From assembly GCA_025656435.1 (NCBI GenBank), contig JAHXHT010000133.1:1-6542 (forward strand): DNA of 6,542 nt, written 5' to 3'. Both the position numbers and the translations under genes were made by a program. Shown one piece after another: positions 1 to 6,426 of this stretch. This DNA is from Candidatus Thiodiazotropha sp. (ex Gloverina cf. vestifex). GTDB taxonomy: Bacteria; Pseudomonadota; Gammaproteobacteria; Chromatiales; Chromatiaceae. Within the stretch, counting starts at the first letter, position 1. Each line of letters begins with the position of its first letter. The notes below the pieces were generated by a model. That model worked only from the letters and a program-made list of their open reading frames with translations, was not told the DNA's origin and did not search any database.

Positions 1-84
1 AATGCACTGTTTTTCTTCGCTCATGGCAGTTTTGAAGCAAGCGAGAGGAAACGTTCGCTGACAAACGATTCGTTCAGAGCTTCC
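1..84. mobile_element. Possible end of an inserted element (IS or MITE) interrupting a GGDEF-EAL gene
   Basis: This stretch does not match the GGDEF domain expected here in any frame. Recognisable GGDEF C-terminus (K-E-A-G-R-D) begins abruptly at position 87. GGDEF domains usually have Ala-Lys here; the frame instead reads Pro-Lys (CCT AAG), which is what GCT AAG would become if the foreign sequence ended at 84 and the host resumed at CTAAG (85-89). Read on the minus strand from 84, the sequence starts GGAAGCTCTGAAC, which looks like an IS terminal repeat. CTAA would suit the short target duplication of IS5-type elements. The other end of the element is outside the window, so this is inference. 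A deletion or another rearrangement would give the same picture. Confidence 0.3.
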
Positions 85-134
85 CTAAGGAGGCAGGTCG
101 GGACCAGATTCACGTCTATCACCCAGACAAGAGT

Positions 135-920
135 GTGGCTGCGGTTCGTCATGGTGAAGCGCAATGGGTGACACGTATCCGCAGCGCACTGGAGGAGGAC
201 CGATTTATCCTCTATGTTCAGCCGATTCGTGGGTTGAACGGAAAGCGTAAGGGCCTGCAGCACTATGAAGTGCTGATTAGAATGATCGATGAGTCGGGGG
301 GATTGATCCCACCTGGCGCCTTCATTCCTGCGGCGGAGCGCTATGATTTGATGCCAGCGATCGATCGCTGGGTGGTCAGTCATCTTATCGATCGAATCAT
401 TGAAAATGGCTGTTGTGTTGGAGAACAGCGACGTATGTTCGTGAACCTGTCGGGACAATCACTGTGTGATGAGCAGACGTTACAGACGATTCTCGACAAA
501 ATCCGTCAATACGATCTGCCGGATGGCCTGCTCTGTTTCGAGGTGACGGAAACCGCAGCGATATCCAATCTCTCCTCAGCCAAGCATTTCATGCAAACCC
601 TTAAGCGATTCGGCTGCGAGTTCGCACTGGACGATTTTGGTAGTGGCCTCTCCTCCTTCGGTTATTTAAAACACATGCCGGTGGAGTATCTGAAGATCGA
701 CGGTAGCTTTGTTAAAGATATGATCGATGACAGGATCGACGAGTCAATGGTGGATGCCATCAATCGTATTGGCCACATCATGGGGCTCGAGACCATCGCT
801 GAATGTGTGGAGAATGAAGAGATACTGGGTCGATTGGTCGGCATGGGAGTCGATTACGCGCAGGGTTATGGTATCCGCCATCCCTTTCCGCTAGACGACA
901 TGCTCAAGGAAAGTGCCTGA
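135..920 (+). CDS. EAL-domain c-di-GMP phosphodiesterase, probable C-terminal half of a disrupted GGDEF-EAL protein
   Basis: EAL domains hydrolyse cyclic di-GMP to pGpG in the cytoplasm. From a GTG at 135 the protein has 261 residues, almost all of it the EAL domain. The expected metal and catalytic residues are visible: E45 in Y-E-V-L (a variant of E-A-L), N104 in NLS, E136 in FEVTE, D166-D167 in DDFG, K187 in LKID, E223 in AECVE and Q243 in QGY. The enzyme is therefore probably competent if it is made. The open frame extends upstream to 36, and 87-128 encodes KEAGRDQIHVYHPD, typical of the end of a GGDEF domain leading into EAL. An in-frame TGA at 33-35 and unrelated sequence before about 85 show that the GGDEF half is missing or separated. 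The GTG has no good ribosome binding site, so the start is uncertain and the gene may be a pseudogene fragment. It converges on rapA. Confidence 0.85.
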   Translation: MAAVRHGEAQWVTRIRSALEEDRFILYVQPIRGLNGKRKGLQHYEVLIRMIDESGGLIPPGAFIPAAERYDLMPAIDRWVVSHLIDRIIENGCCVGEQRRMFVNLSGQSLCDEQTLQTILDKIRQYDLPDGLLCFEVTETAAISNLSSAKHFMQTLKRFGCEFALDDFGSGLSSFGYLKHMPVEYLKIDGSFVKDMIDDRIDESMVDAINRIGHIMGLETIAECVENEEILGRLVGMGVDYAQGYGIRHPFPLDDMLKESA

Positions 921-957
921 AAGAATTCGACTCTGTGCTGGGCTGTCAAAATATATC

Positions 958-3837
958 CTACAGCGTAACGATCAGTCGCAACGCATCCAGGCGTAATCGG
1001 GCAGCCTGCAGATGTTGATGTAGATCGGTTCCCTGTTGTTGCAGCAGGCGTATCTCCTCCCCCCTGACACTGGGATTGTGTCGCTTCAGGGCGGTCATGC
1101 GCTCAATCTCTTCGGTATAGGTGGACATCATCTCACCCACGGCGCGTTTGGTAATACCGGGCAGGTCTTTTTGCGCGTGGTTTTCAGATATCTCCAACAT
1201 GTGCAGGATCGGCTTTCGGTAACTGTTTATGACAGACACCACTTGCTGTGGCTCCAGCGGCTGGGCGGTGTCCAATAGTGCGCTGCAATTTAGGACAGAA
1301 TCCAATCGAGTACCCTTGAGGGTTATCAGGATGCGGATCAGCGTCGGTGGCAGGAAACGACCTACGTGAAGATGAGCTGGCGCCAAGCACTCGACAACGA
1401 ATAGCGTTTCGAGCATCAGTTGCCCGGCCTTTAACTGGGGATGACGGACTCCGATGGCGGTACTGTTACCGGTCTGTTGGTTGATGACCTGTTCCATGGC
1501 GCCAGTCACCAGTGGATGTTCCCAAGTGAGGAAGTGTCGGTCCTCATGGCTCAGCGCATCATTGCGGTTCAACGTCGTTGTGAGGCCCTCTGCTGGCAGT
1601 CCCGGCAGTTGACCGGCTATCACCTGCTCACCGGGGCGTAGAATCAGTCCTGCCTCACCGATTATTTCTGTCTCTATGTTGTAGCTATCGAAGAGGGCGT
1701 ACAGATAGCTGTGTAATTCAGCGTCGCGGTCCTGTTTTCTCAGATATTCGACCAGGTCGTCTGCGTCAGGCTGACGGCAGGCACCTAATTCGAGCAGGTG
1801 ATCGCGTCCCTGCTGTAAACGGTGTTCTGTCTCTTGTCTCAGGTGTTGTGTCTGTAAAACCAGGTCATCGATATCGGTGCTGCTCGCGTTATCCTCCAGT
1901 GTTTTCCACAGTTTATCGGAGAGCGACTCACAGATCTCTTGAGCGCCCTGAACCTGTCGACTGAAGGCATTAAGCCCGTCCCGGTACCAGCGCAACATGA
2001 CAGATTGAGGTCCGGGTTCCAGGTAGGGGACATGGAGTTGTACCTGTTCCCGTTGCCCGATTCTGTCGAGTCTTCCGATGCGCTGCTCGAGCAGGTCGGG
2101 ATCGGCCGGAAGATCGAATAGCACCAGATGGTGGGCGAACTGAAAATTGCGACCTTCACTGCCAATCTCGGAGCAGATCAACAGTCGCGCACCCTCGGGA
2201 TCGGCGAACCAGGCGGCAGCCCGGTCCCGCTCGATGATACTCATACCTTCATGAAACAGACCAGCAGGGATGCCGGTCTGCACTCGGAGTGCCTCTTGGA
2301 GTTCGATAGCGGTCTCTGCGTGAGCACAGATCAGTAATAATTTAGTGTCAGCTTGTTGCCGCAGAAAGTCGACCAACCAGGGTAAGCGCGGGTCGATCTG
2401 CCACCAGTCTGGATGGTGGTGTGCGGAATAGCGCCGTTCTGGCGTGAGGCAGAGTGCCGCATCAAACTGGTTAGCCTCGGGTTGGAAGGTTTCATAGGCC
2501 TCCGGCCGAGGTAGGGGATAGGTATGAAGCACACGCTGCGGAAAGCCACTGATGCGTGCCCGGGTGTTGCGAAGCATTACGCGACCTGTACCGTGACGGT
2601 CGAGCAGTAGCCGGATCAGGCCCTCTCTCGCGGCCTCTTTATCTGCTGTTTCCACATTGGGGTCATCGACCTTGTCGATCAAGTTCGCGCTCTCTCCCTC
2701 ATCCAGCGCACTCAACAACTGGCGGGTCGCTGCTTCGGGGAGGGGCTCATGCTTCAGCAAGTATTCAGCCGCCTCTGCGATGGGTTGATAGTGCTGCTCC
2801 TCCTGCAGGAACGTTTCAAGGTCGTAGTAACGGTCGGGGTCAAGCAGGCGCAGGCGGGCAAAATGTCCAGCCTGACCAAGCTGTTCCGGGGTTGCTGTTA
2901 GCAGCAGGACGCCGGGTGTGGTCAGTGCCAGTGATTCCACCAACAAATATTCAGCACTTGGGTCGTCTGCGGACCAGGTCAGATGGTGCGCCTCATCAAC
3001 GATCAATAGATCCCAGGCGCCATCAAGGGCCTGACTGAGTCGGGCCGGGTTGTGATGGAACAGATCGAGGCTGCACAAGACCAGTTGTTCTGCATGAAAT
3101 GGGTTGTCGCCCTGGCCCGAAGCCTGGATGGCCTCACAGGTCTCTTCATCCAGGATGCGAAACCTGAGATTGAAGCGCCGTAACAGCTCGACCAGCCACT
3201 GGTGTACCAGGGGGTCGGGGACCAGAATCAGTGCCCTGGAGACGCGACCGGTAATTAATTGATGGTGCAGGATCAGGCAGGCCTCGATCGTCTTGCCCAG
3301 CCCTACCTCATCTGCCAGCAGGACACGTGGTGCCGGTCGGTTTGCCACTTCGTGAGCGATATAGAGTTGATGGGGGATTAAGTCAATGCGTGGGCCGCCC
3401 AGACCCAGTACGGATGATTGCTGTTGCCTCGCCAGGGCATTGAGTGTCCGGTAGCGCAGGTTGAACCAGTGTGGCGGATCGATCTGGCCCGCCAGCATTC
3501 TCTCCTTGGGTTGGCTGATGCGCATGGCATCGCTCAGCGCTTCCTCAGGTAAGCGATCTTTGGAACCGTCCTCTCTGTGACCTTCGTAGGTGATCAGGCC
3601 GTCGGTCTCCTGCACCTTTTCAACTTGTAGGTGCCAGCCCTCCCGGCTTTTAATCCGGTCACCGATGGCAAAAACAACGCGGGTCAACGGCGCACCCTGC
3701 AGGGCGTAGACGCGTTGCTCATCTACGGCGGAATAATGCAGCGTGACTCTGCGTCCCTCGCAGGCCACTATCCTACCGAGGCCCAGTTCTGACTCGGTAT
3801 CACTAATCCATCGTTGACCAGGAATGAAGGGTGGCAT
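958..3837 (-). CDS. rapA: RNA polymerase-associated protein RapA (Swi2/Snf2 ATPase)
   Basis: RapA (HepA) is an ATP-dependent DNA translocase that binds RNA polymerase and promotes its recycling after transcription. The 959-residue protein is about the length of the E. coli protein (968). It opens with the characteristic GQRWISDTESELGLG segment of the N-terminal Tudor-like domains (about 1-107). The first RecA lobe has Walker A ADEVGLGKT at 175-183, DEAH at 281-284 and LTATP at 313-317. The second lobe has HEGMSIIERDRA at 529-540, SEIGSEGRNFQ at 556-566 and QRIGRLDRIGQ at 585-595. The C-terminal region ends in RLDALRLIV, as in E. coli. No frameshift or missing motif is seen. The ATG at 3837 is preceded by GGAAG with a 6-base spacer. 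The gene stands alone: it is divergent from the UPF0114 gene and convergent with the EAL gene, with no clear terminator after its TAG. Confidence 0.98.
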   Translation of the reverse strand: MPPFIPGQRWISDTESELGLGRIVACEGRRVTLHYSAVDEQRVYALQGAPLTRVVFAIGDRIKSREGWHLQVEKVQETDGLITYEGHREDGSKDRLPEEALSDAMRISQPKERMLAGQIDPPHWFNLRYRTLNALARQQQSSVLGLGGPRIDLIPHQLYIAHEVANRPAPRVLLADEVGLGKTIEACLILHHQLITGRVSRALILVPDPLVHQWLVELLRRFNLRFRILDEETCEAIQASGQGDNPFHAEQLVLCSLDLFHHNPARLSQALDGAWDLLIVDEAHHLTWSADDPSAEYLLVESLALTTPGVLLLTATPEQLGQAGHFARLRLLDPDRYYDLETFLQEEQHYQPIAEAAEYLLKHEPLPEAATRQLLSALDEGESANLIDKVDDPNVETADKEAAREGLIRLLLDRHGTGRVMLRNTRARISGFPQRVLHTYPLPRPEAYETFQPEANQFDAALCLTPERRYSAHHHPDWWQIDPRLPWLVDFLRQQADTKLLLICAHAETAIELQEALRVQTGIPAGLFHEGMSIIERDRAAAWFADPEGARLLICSEIGSEGRNFQFAHHLVLFDLPADPDLLEQRIGRLDRIGQREQVQLHVPYLEPGPQSVMLRWYRDGLNAFSRQVQGAQEICESLSDKLWKTLEDNASSTDIDDLVLQTQHLRQETEHRLQQGRDHLLELGACRQPDADDLVEYLRKQDRDAELHSYLYALFDSYNIETEIIGEAGLILRPGEQVIAGQLPGLPAEGLTTTLNRNDALSHEDRHFLTWEHPLVTGAMEQVINQQTGNSTAIGVRHPQLKAGQLMLETLFVVECLAPAHLHVGRFLPPTLIRILITLKGTRLDSVLNCSALLDTAQPLEPQQVVSVINSYRKPILHMLEISENHAQKDLPGITKRAVGEMMSTYTEEIERMTALKRHNPSVRGEEIRLLQQQGTDLHQHLQAARLRLDALRLIVTL

Positions 3838-3843
3838 CGGCGG

Positions 3844-3848
3844 CTTCC
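3844..3848 (-). promoter_or_regulatory. Ribosome binding site of rapA
   Basis: The minus strand reads GGAAG, then six bases, then the ATG at 3837. Together with the conserved RapA N-terminus starting at this ATG, it fixes the start. Confidence 0.55.
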
Positions 3849-3862
3849 GGAAAAAGAGGCCG

Positions 3863-3868
3863 ATGATA
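3863..3868 (-). promoter_or_regulatory. Candidate -10 box for rapA
   Basis: The minus strand carries TATCAT, matching the sigma-70 -10 consensus at five of six bases, about 25 bases before the rapA ATG. No good -35 box lies 16-18 bases further upstream, so support is weak. The divergent region 3838-3991 must also hold the promoter of the plus-strand pair. GATAAA (3915-3920) and GATAAT (3923-3928) are possible -10 boxes there, but neither has a well-spaced -35 box. Confidence 0.25.
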
Positions 3869-3974
3869 GTCGGTTGTGCGGTGGCGATCCAGATTGATTG
3901 CCCTACGGTGCTGGGATAAAAAGATAATTATGGGTTGTGTCTCACGGCCGGCTGGGAATAATAAGCGTCTTTAG

Positions 3975-3982
3975 AAGGGGAG
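3975..3982 (+). promoter_or_regulatory. Ribosome binding site supporting a GTG start
   Basis: The purine run AAGGGGAG ends nine bases before GTG at 3992. It supports that codon as the start of the UPF0114 gene. Confidence 0.55.
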
Positions 3983-3991
3983 AGATCATCT

Positions 3992-4519
3992 GTGGAAAAG
4001 GCTTTCGAAAAACTACTCTGGAATAGCCGTCTTGTGGTGTTGGCGGCGGTGGTAGCCAGTCTTCTGGCTGCCATTGCGATGTTTTACATGGTTTCTGTGG
4101 ACGCCGTCTACATGATCTCGCATCTGGCCCACTACGCCTCTCCGGCACTGTCGGTGGTGGAACGGGTTGATCTGCGTGCTACCACGGTGACGCATGTGGT
4201 CGAGATTGTGGATGGCTACCTGCTGGCGACTGTGTTGCTGATTTTTTCTCTGGGGCTCTACGAGCTGTTCATCAGTAAAATCGATCAGGCAGAGGGCTCA
4301 GAGAGCGCCTCGAATGTACTTACGATCACCAGTCTGGACGATCTCAAGAGTCGTCTGGCGAAGGTGGTGATGATGATTCTGGTGGTGCGTTATTTTGAAT
4401 ACGCACTCAGTATGCATTTCAAAACGCCACTGGATTTACTGCAGTTTGCCGGTGGCATTGCCCTGCTGGGTCTAGCGCTCTATCTAGCGCATCTGGCGGA
4501 TAAGAGCCCGGGCCACTGA
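3992..4519 (+). CDS. UPF0114 (YqhA-like) inner-membrane protein
   Basis: This is a 175-residue integral membrane protein resembling the UPF0114 family (E. coli YqhA, about 164 residues), whose function is not established. It has the family's layout: an N-terminal ExxLWxSR segment before a first membrane span (about 14-36), a second span (about 70-94) ending in the family-like G-L-Y-E-L-F-I-S stretch at 88-95, a polar loop with SLDDLKSRLAK (114-124), and spans at about 123-140 and 147-168. The start is GTG with a good ribosome binding site. The stop lies five bases before the probable start of the GIY-YIG gene, so the two are probably co-transcribed and perhaps translationally coupled. The family assignment is firm from pattern, but no function can be read from the sequence. 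Confidence 0.88.
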   Translation: MEKAFEKLLWNSRLVVLAAVVASLLAAIAMFYMVSVDAVYMISHLAHYASPALSVVERVDLRATTVTHVVEIVDGYLLATVLLIFSLGLYELFISKIDQAEGSESASNVLTITSLDDLKSRLAKVVMMILVVRYFEYALSMHFKTPLDLLQFAGGIALLGLALYLAHLADKSPGH

Positions 4520-4524
4520 CGCAA

Positions 4525-4989
4525 TTGCCAAAGATCGAGCCTGGCAATTCACCGGGTACCTATATCCTGCTTTTACGTTGCAAACAGCGGCAGCGTATAC
4601 GCATAGGAAAATTAGGGGAATTTCCGTTTTTACCTGGGTGGTACCTCTATGTGGGAAGTGCCTTCGGTCCGGGTGGGGTAGCTGCTCGCTGTAACCATCA
4701 CTGCCGGATCAGTGTGCGCCCACATTGGCATATCGACTATTTGCGTTCTGCCTTGGCGTTGCGTGAGATCTGGTTTACCCACGACCCGGTCCACCGCGAA
4801 CACCATTGGGCGCGATGCTTGGCGTCGGGTATGGGGCTGAGCTCACCAGTGCACAGGTTTGGTGCATCCGATTGTGATTGCGGGAGTCATCTGTTTTTTT
4901 CTGCGGTCAAATCTGACTGTGAGCATTTTCAAGCACTGCAGTATGCTGATTTGGGCCGCCAGGCGGCGGTATATTGTAAATTTGTGTGA
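4525..4989 (+). CDS. COG1833/DUF123 GIY-YIG (Uri superfamily) nuclease-like protein
   Basis: This 154-residue protein matches the DUF123 branch of the GIY-YIG superfamily. Visible elements are G-T-Y at 11-13 and Y-V-G at 42-44 (the GIY and YIG strands), GPGGVAAR ending in the likely catalytic R55, WHIDYL at 68-73, a conserved-looking E92 with W95 (possible metal-site region), and a Cys-rich FGASDCDCGSHLFF at 112-125. The fold implies phosphodiester cleavage, but the substrate of this branch is unknown to me. About 29 residues follow the usual end of the domain. The start is probably TTG at 4525: an in-frame TAA at 4501-4503 closes the frame upstream, and there is no ATG or GTG between it and GTY. 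No strong ribosome binding site is seen, which suggests translation coupled to the UPF0114 gene five bases upstream. Confidence 0.85.
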   Translation: MPKIEPGNSPGTYILLLRCKQRQRIRIGKLGEFPFLPGWYLYVGSAFGPGGVAARCNHHCRISVRPHWHIDYLRSALALREIWFTHDPVHREHHWARCLASGMGLSSPVHRFGASDCDCGSHLFFSAVKSDCEHFQALQYADLGRQAAVYCKFV

Positions 4990-5104
4990 TTGATAAATGT
5001 CTTTGATAGGCAAATCGATGCCAATTACTTTACAATCGCCGCCTAACATGGGACGGGCCTAACTCATCCCTGCAGGTACAACAGTTTATTCAGCTGAAAA
5101 ATTT

Positions 5105-5110
5105 AGAGGA
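5105..5110 (+). promoter_or_regulatory. Ribosome binding site of the cytochrome c gene
   Basis: AGAGGA ends nine bases before the ATG at 5120. Upstream, 4990-5104 holds a TTGATA repeated at 4990 and 5003 and a TACAAT at 5031. No pair of these is properly spaced as a sigma-70 promoter. Confidence 0.5.
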
Positions 5111-5119
5111 AAGTTCCTG

Positions 5120-5440
5120 ATGAAAAAGATGAAAGTATTCGTGCTGGCTGCCAGCACAGCAATCCTGTCCCTTGGCGCTGTGGCTACTGCGTCTGCTGAC
5201 CAGGCACTGGCGACCCAGCGTGGTTGTATGGCCTGCCATCAGCTTGATACCAAGGTAGTCGGCCCGGCTTATAAAGAAGTTGCCGCGAAATATAAGGGTC
5301 AGGATGGCGCCGTTGATATGTTGTCCGCTAAAGTGAAAGCTGGTGGTAAGGACACTTGGGGCCCGATTCCCATGCCGCCTAACGCACATGTGAGCGATGA
5401 AGACATCAAGACTATTGTTGCTTGGATTCTGACCCTCTGA
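5120..5440 (+). CDS. Periplasmic class I cytochrome c (c551/c552 type)
   Basis: This is a small monoheme electron carrier. The 106-residue precursor has a Sec signal peptide (basic MKKMK, hydrophobic core, cleavage after ATASA at about residue 26) and a mature chain of about 80 residues, the usual size for c551/c552 cytochromes. Heme attaches at CMACH (36-40), where H40 is one axial ligand. M85 in GPIPMPPN is the expected second ligand. The ending V-S-D-E-D-I-K followed by VAWIL is the typical C-terminal helix. In this family the protein passes electrons between the bc1 complex and terminal oxidases or nitrite/peroxide reductases; the partner here cannot be told. The gene stands alone, with its own ribosome binding site and a strong terminator after the stop. 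Confidence 0.95.
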   Translation: MKKMKVFVLAASTAILSLGAVATASADQALATQRGCMACHQLDTKVVGPAYKEVAAKYKGQDGAVDMLSAKVKAGGKDTWGPIPMPPNAHVSDEDIKTIVAWILTL

Positions 5441-5461
5441 TCGAATCCCTGAAAGGTCTTG

Positions 5462-5493
5462 AAAACGCCTGCCATCCGGCAGGCGTTTTTGTT
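5462..5493 (+). terminator. Rho-independent terminator after the cytochrome c gene
   Basis: CGCCTGCC (5466-5473) pairs perfectly with GGCAGGCG (5478-5485) around an ATCC loop and is followed by TTTTTGTTT. Four A residues before the stem let it work on the minus strand too. It lies 21 bases after the cytochrome stop and separates that gene from the copper chaperone. Confidence 0.95.
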
Positions 5494-5798
5494 TGTGTCA
5501 GCCTGTAGTTATTGACTGTGGGATTGTTATGGATATTTTTTGGTGTCTTGATTTGAGGATGCTGTGACCCTGGACTGGGTCAAATGCCATGGCGGACTGC
5601 GTGATTTGGCGATAACGATAGAAAAAATAAAGATAAGGTCCGATTATTGATTGCCAGTAGTGCACTGTTGGTGCCATTCTTCAGCGTCTGAACGGCCCTA
5701 GGATGCATTAGGCATGAATTTTTTCCCGCTGAATGCGGTCATTATTTAACAGCAATTTTCCTGGTCAGCAGGAGGGTCGCATAAACTTGAAGTCAATT
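5494..5798 (+). other. Intergenic region with no convincing gene
   Basis: About 300 bases between the terminator and the copper chaperone. All frames are broken by stops. It must contain the chaperone's promoter, but I see no well-spaced -35/-10 pair. Small structures are GACCC/GGGTC (5566-5570 and 5577-5581, six-base loop) and CCGC/GCGG (5726-5729 and 5735-5738). A frame at 5605-5691 reads as a charged stretch followed by a hydrophobic one, but it has no ATG or GTG start. No CueR- or CopY-like palindrome was recognised. Confidence 0.6.
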
Positions 5799-5805
5799 GA
5801 GGAAG
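5799..5805 (+). promoter_or_regulatory. Ribosome binding site deciding the start of the copper chaperone
   Basis: GAGGAAG ends six bases before ATG at 5812. The in-frame TTG at 5797 overlaps this site, so it is not the start. Confidence 0.75.
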
Positions 5806-5811
5806 ATCTGT

Positions 5812-6303
5812 ATGAAAACTCACTACATTTACTGCCTGATGGCGTTCTGTCTGATGAGCCTGAGTGGCGTTGCTTTGGCGCAGTCAGCCGCCGATGGGGT
5901 CTCTGTCGCTGACGCCTATGTCAGGGCTGTCCCGCCGGGACAACCCAATTCCGCCTCTTTCATGACGGTAAAAAATACAGGCAGCGCTGATCATGCATTG
6001 GTTGGTGGCAGCAGCCCTGCGGCAGAAGTGGTTGAGTTACATACTCACACCATGGAAGGCGGAATGATGCGGATGCGTCAGGTTGAGAAAATCGATCTCC
6101 CTGCAGGCAAAAGCGTGAGTCTCAAGCCGGGTGGCCTGCATGTAATGCTGATCGGCCTGAAGCAGAAGCTGATGCCGGGAGAGGATGTTTCACTGACACT
6201 GCAGTTCGAAGATGGCTCAGAAGTCACTGTCGATGCGCCCATACGCAAGCTGCAGATGAAGATGAAAAAAATGAAGATGGATCATAACCATATGGGCCAC
6301 TGA
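5812..6303 (+). CDS. Periplasmic copper chaperone, PCuAC family, with a Met/His-rich tail
   Basis: PCuAC (DUF461) proteins bind Cu(I) in the periplasm and help deliver copper to the CuA/CuB sites of cytochrome oxidase. From ATG at 5812 the precursor has 163 residues. A Sec signal peptide probably ends after ALA at residue 23. The mature part begins with the typical V-x-D-A-Y-V-R-A-V-P-P-G-Q-P-N-S-A-S-F (32-50). The Cu(I) site H-X10-M-X21-H-X-M is complete: H77, M88, H110, M112. Other possible ligands are H79, M81, M85 and M86. The C-terminus (about 147-163) is rich in Met, Lys and His and ends in DHNHMGH, a likely extra metal-binding tail like those of some family members. The gene is monocistronic here, and no Sco or oxidase gene is in view. 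The cytochrome c upstream is separated by a terminator. Confidence 0.95.
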   Translation: MKTHYIYCLMAFCLMSLSGVALAQSAADGVSVADAYVRAVPPGQPNSASFMTVKNTGSADHALVGGSSPAAEVVELHTHTMEGGMMRMRQVEKIDLPAGKSVSLKPGGLHVMLIGLKQKLMPGEDVSLTLQFEDGSEVTVDAPIRKLQMKMKKMKMDHNHMGH

Positions 6304-6318
6304 TCCAGTCTACGCTGG

Positions 6319-6358
6319 GACTGTGACAGCCAGGTAGATATATCGAGCTGTCACGGTC
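6319..6358 (+). terminator. Long hairpin after the copper chaperone, possible transcription end
   Basis: A 12-bp stem (6319-6330 with 6347-6358, one G-U pair) encloses a 16-base loop that itself contains the palindrome GATATATC. It begins 16 bases after the chaperone stop, but no T-run follows, so it is not a classical intrinsic terminator. It may stabilise the 3' end of the mRNA or act with Rho. Confidence 0.4.
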
Positions 6359-6374
6359 AGGCAAACACCACTCT

Positions 6375-6410
6375 CAAAACAGACACAAAACTGAGGCAGA
6401 CTCATCTGCC
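6375..6410 (-). terminator. Possible minus-strand intrinsic terminator
   Basis: On the minus strand GGCAGA-TGAG-TCTGCC (6410-6395) is followed by TCAG and then a T-rich tract (TTTTGTGTCTGTTTT, 6390-6376). The four-base gap between stem and first T-run weakens the call. It would serve a transcript entering from the right edge. Confidence 0.35.
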
Positions 6411-6426
6411 CGTAAGGTCAGACAGG

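Noticed and set aside
21..458. 145-residue minus-strand ORF
   Set aside because: It overlaps the EAL reading frame, which shows clear conserved motifs. The ORF has no recognisable domain and is an antisense shadow.
1839..2165. 108-residue minus-strand ORF within rapA
   Set aside because: It is out of frame with RapA over the conserved QRIGRLDRIGQ region and has no motif of its own.
2556..3038. 160-residue plus-strand ORF inside rapA
   Set aside because: It lies antisense to the rapA ATPase region and is rich in Pro, Arg and Gly in an unstructured pattern. It is a shadow of the RapA frame.
4955..4967. GCCGCC/GGCGGC hairpin at the end of the GIY-YIG gene as a terminator
   Set aside because: It is inside the coding sequence, has an almost absent loop and no T-run after it.
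4990..5016. FNR/ANR box before the cytochrome c gene (TTGAT at 4990 and 5003)
   Set aside because: Neither TTGAT is followed after four bases by anything close to ATCAA, so the dyad is absent.
5797..5811. TTG start extending the copper chaperone by five residues
   Set aside because: The TTG overlaps the GAGGAAG ribosome binding site that serves ATG 5812, and the signal peptide is complete and typical from ATG.
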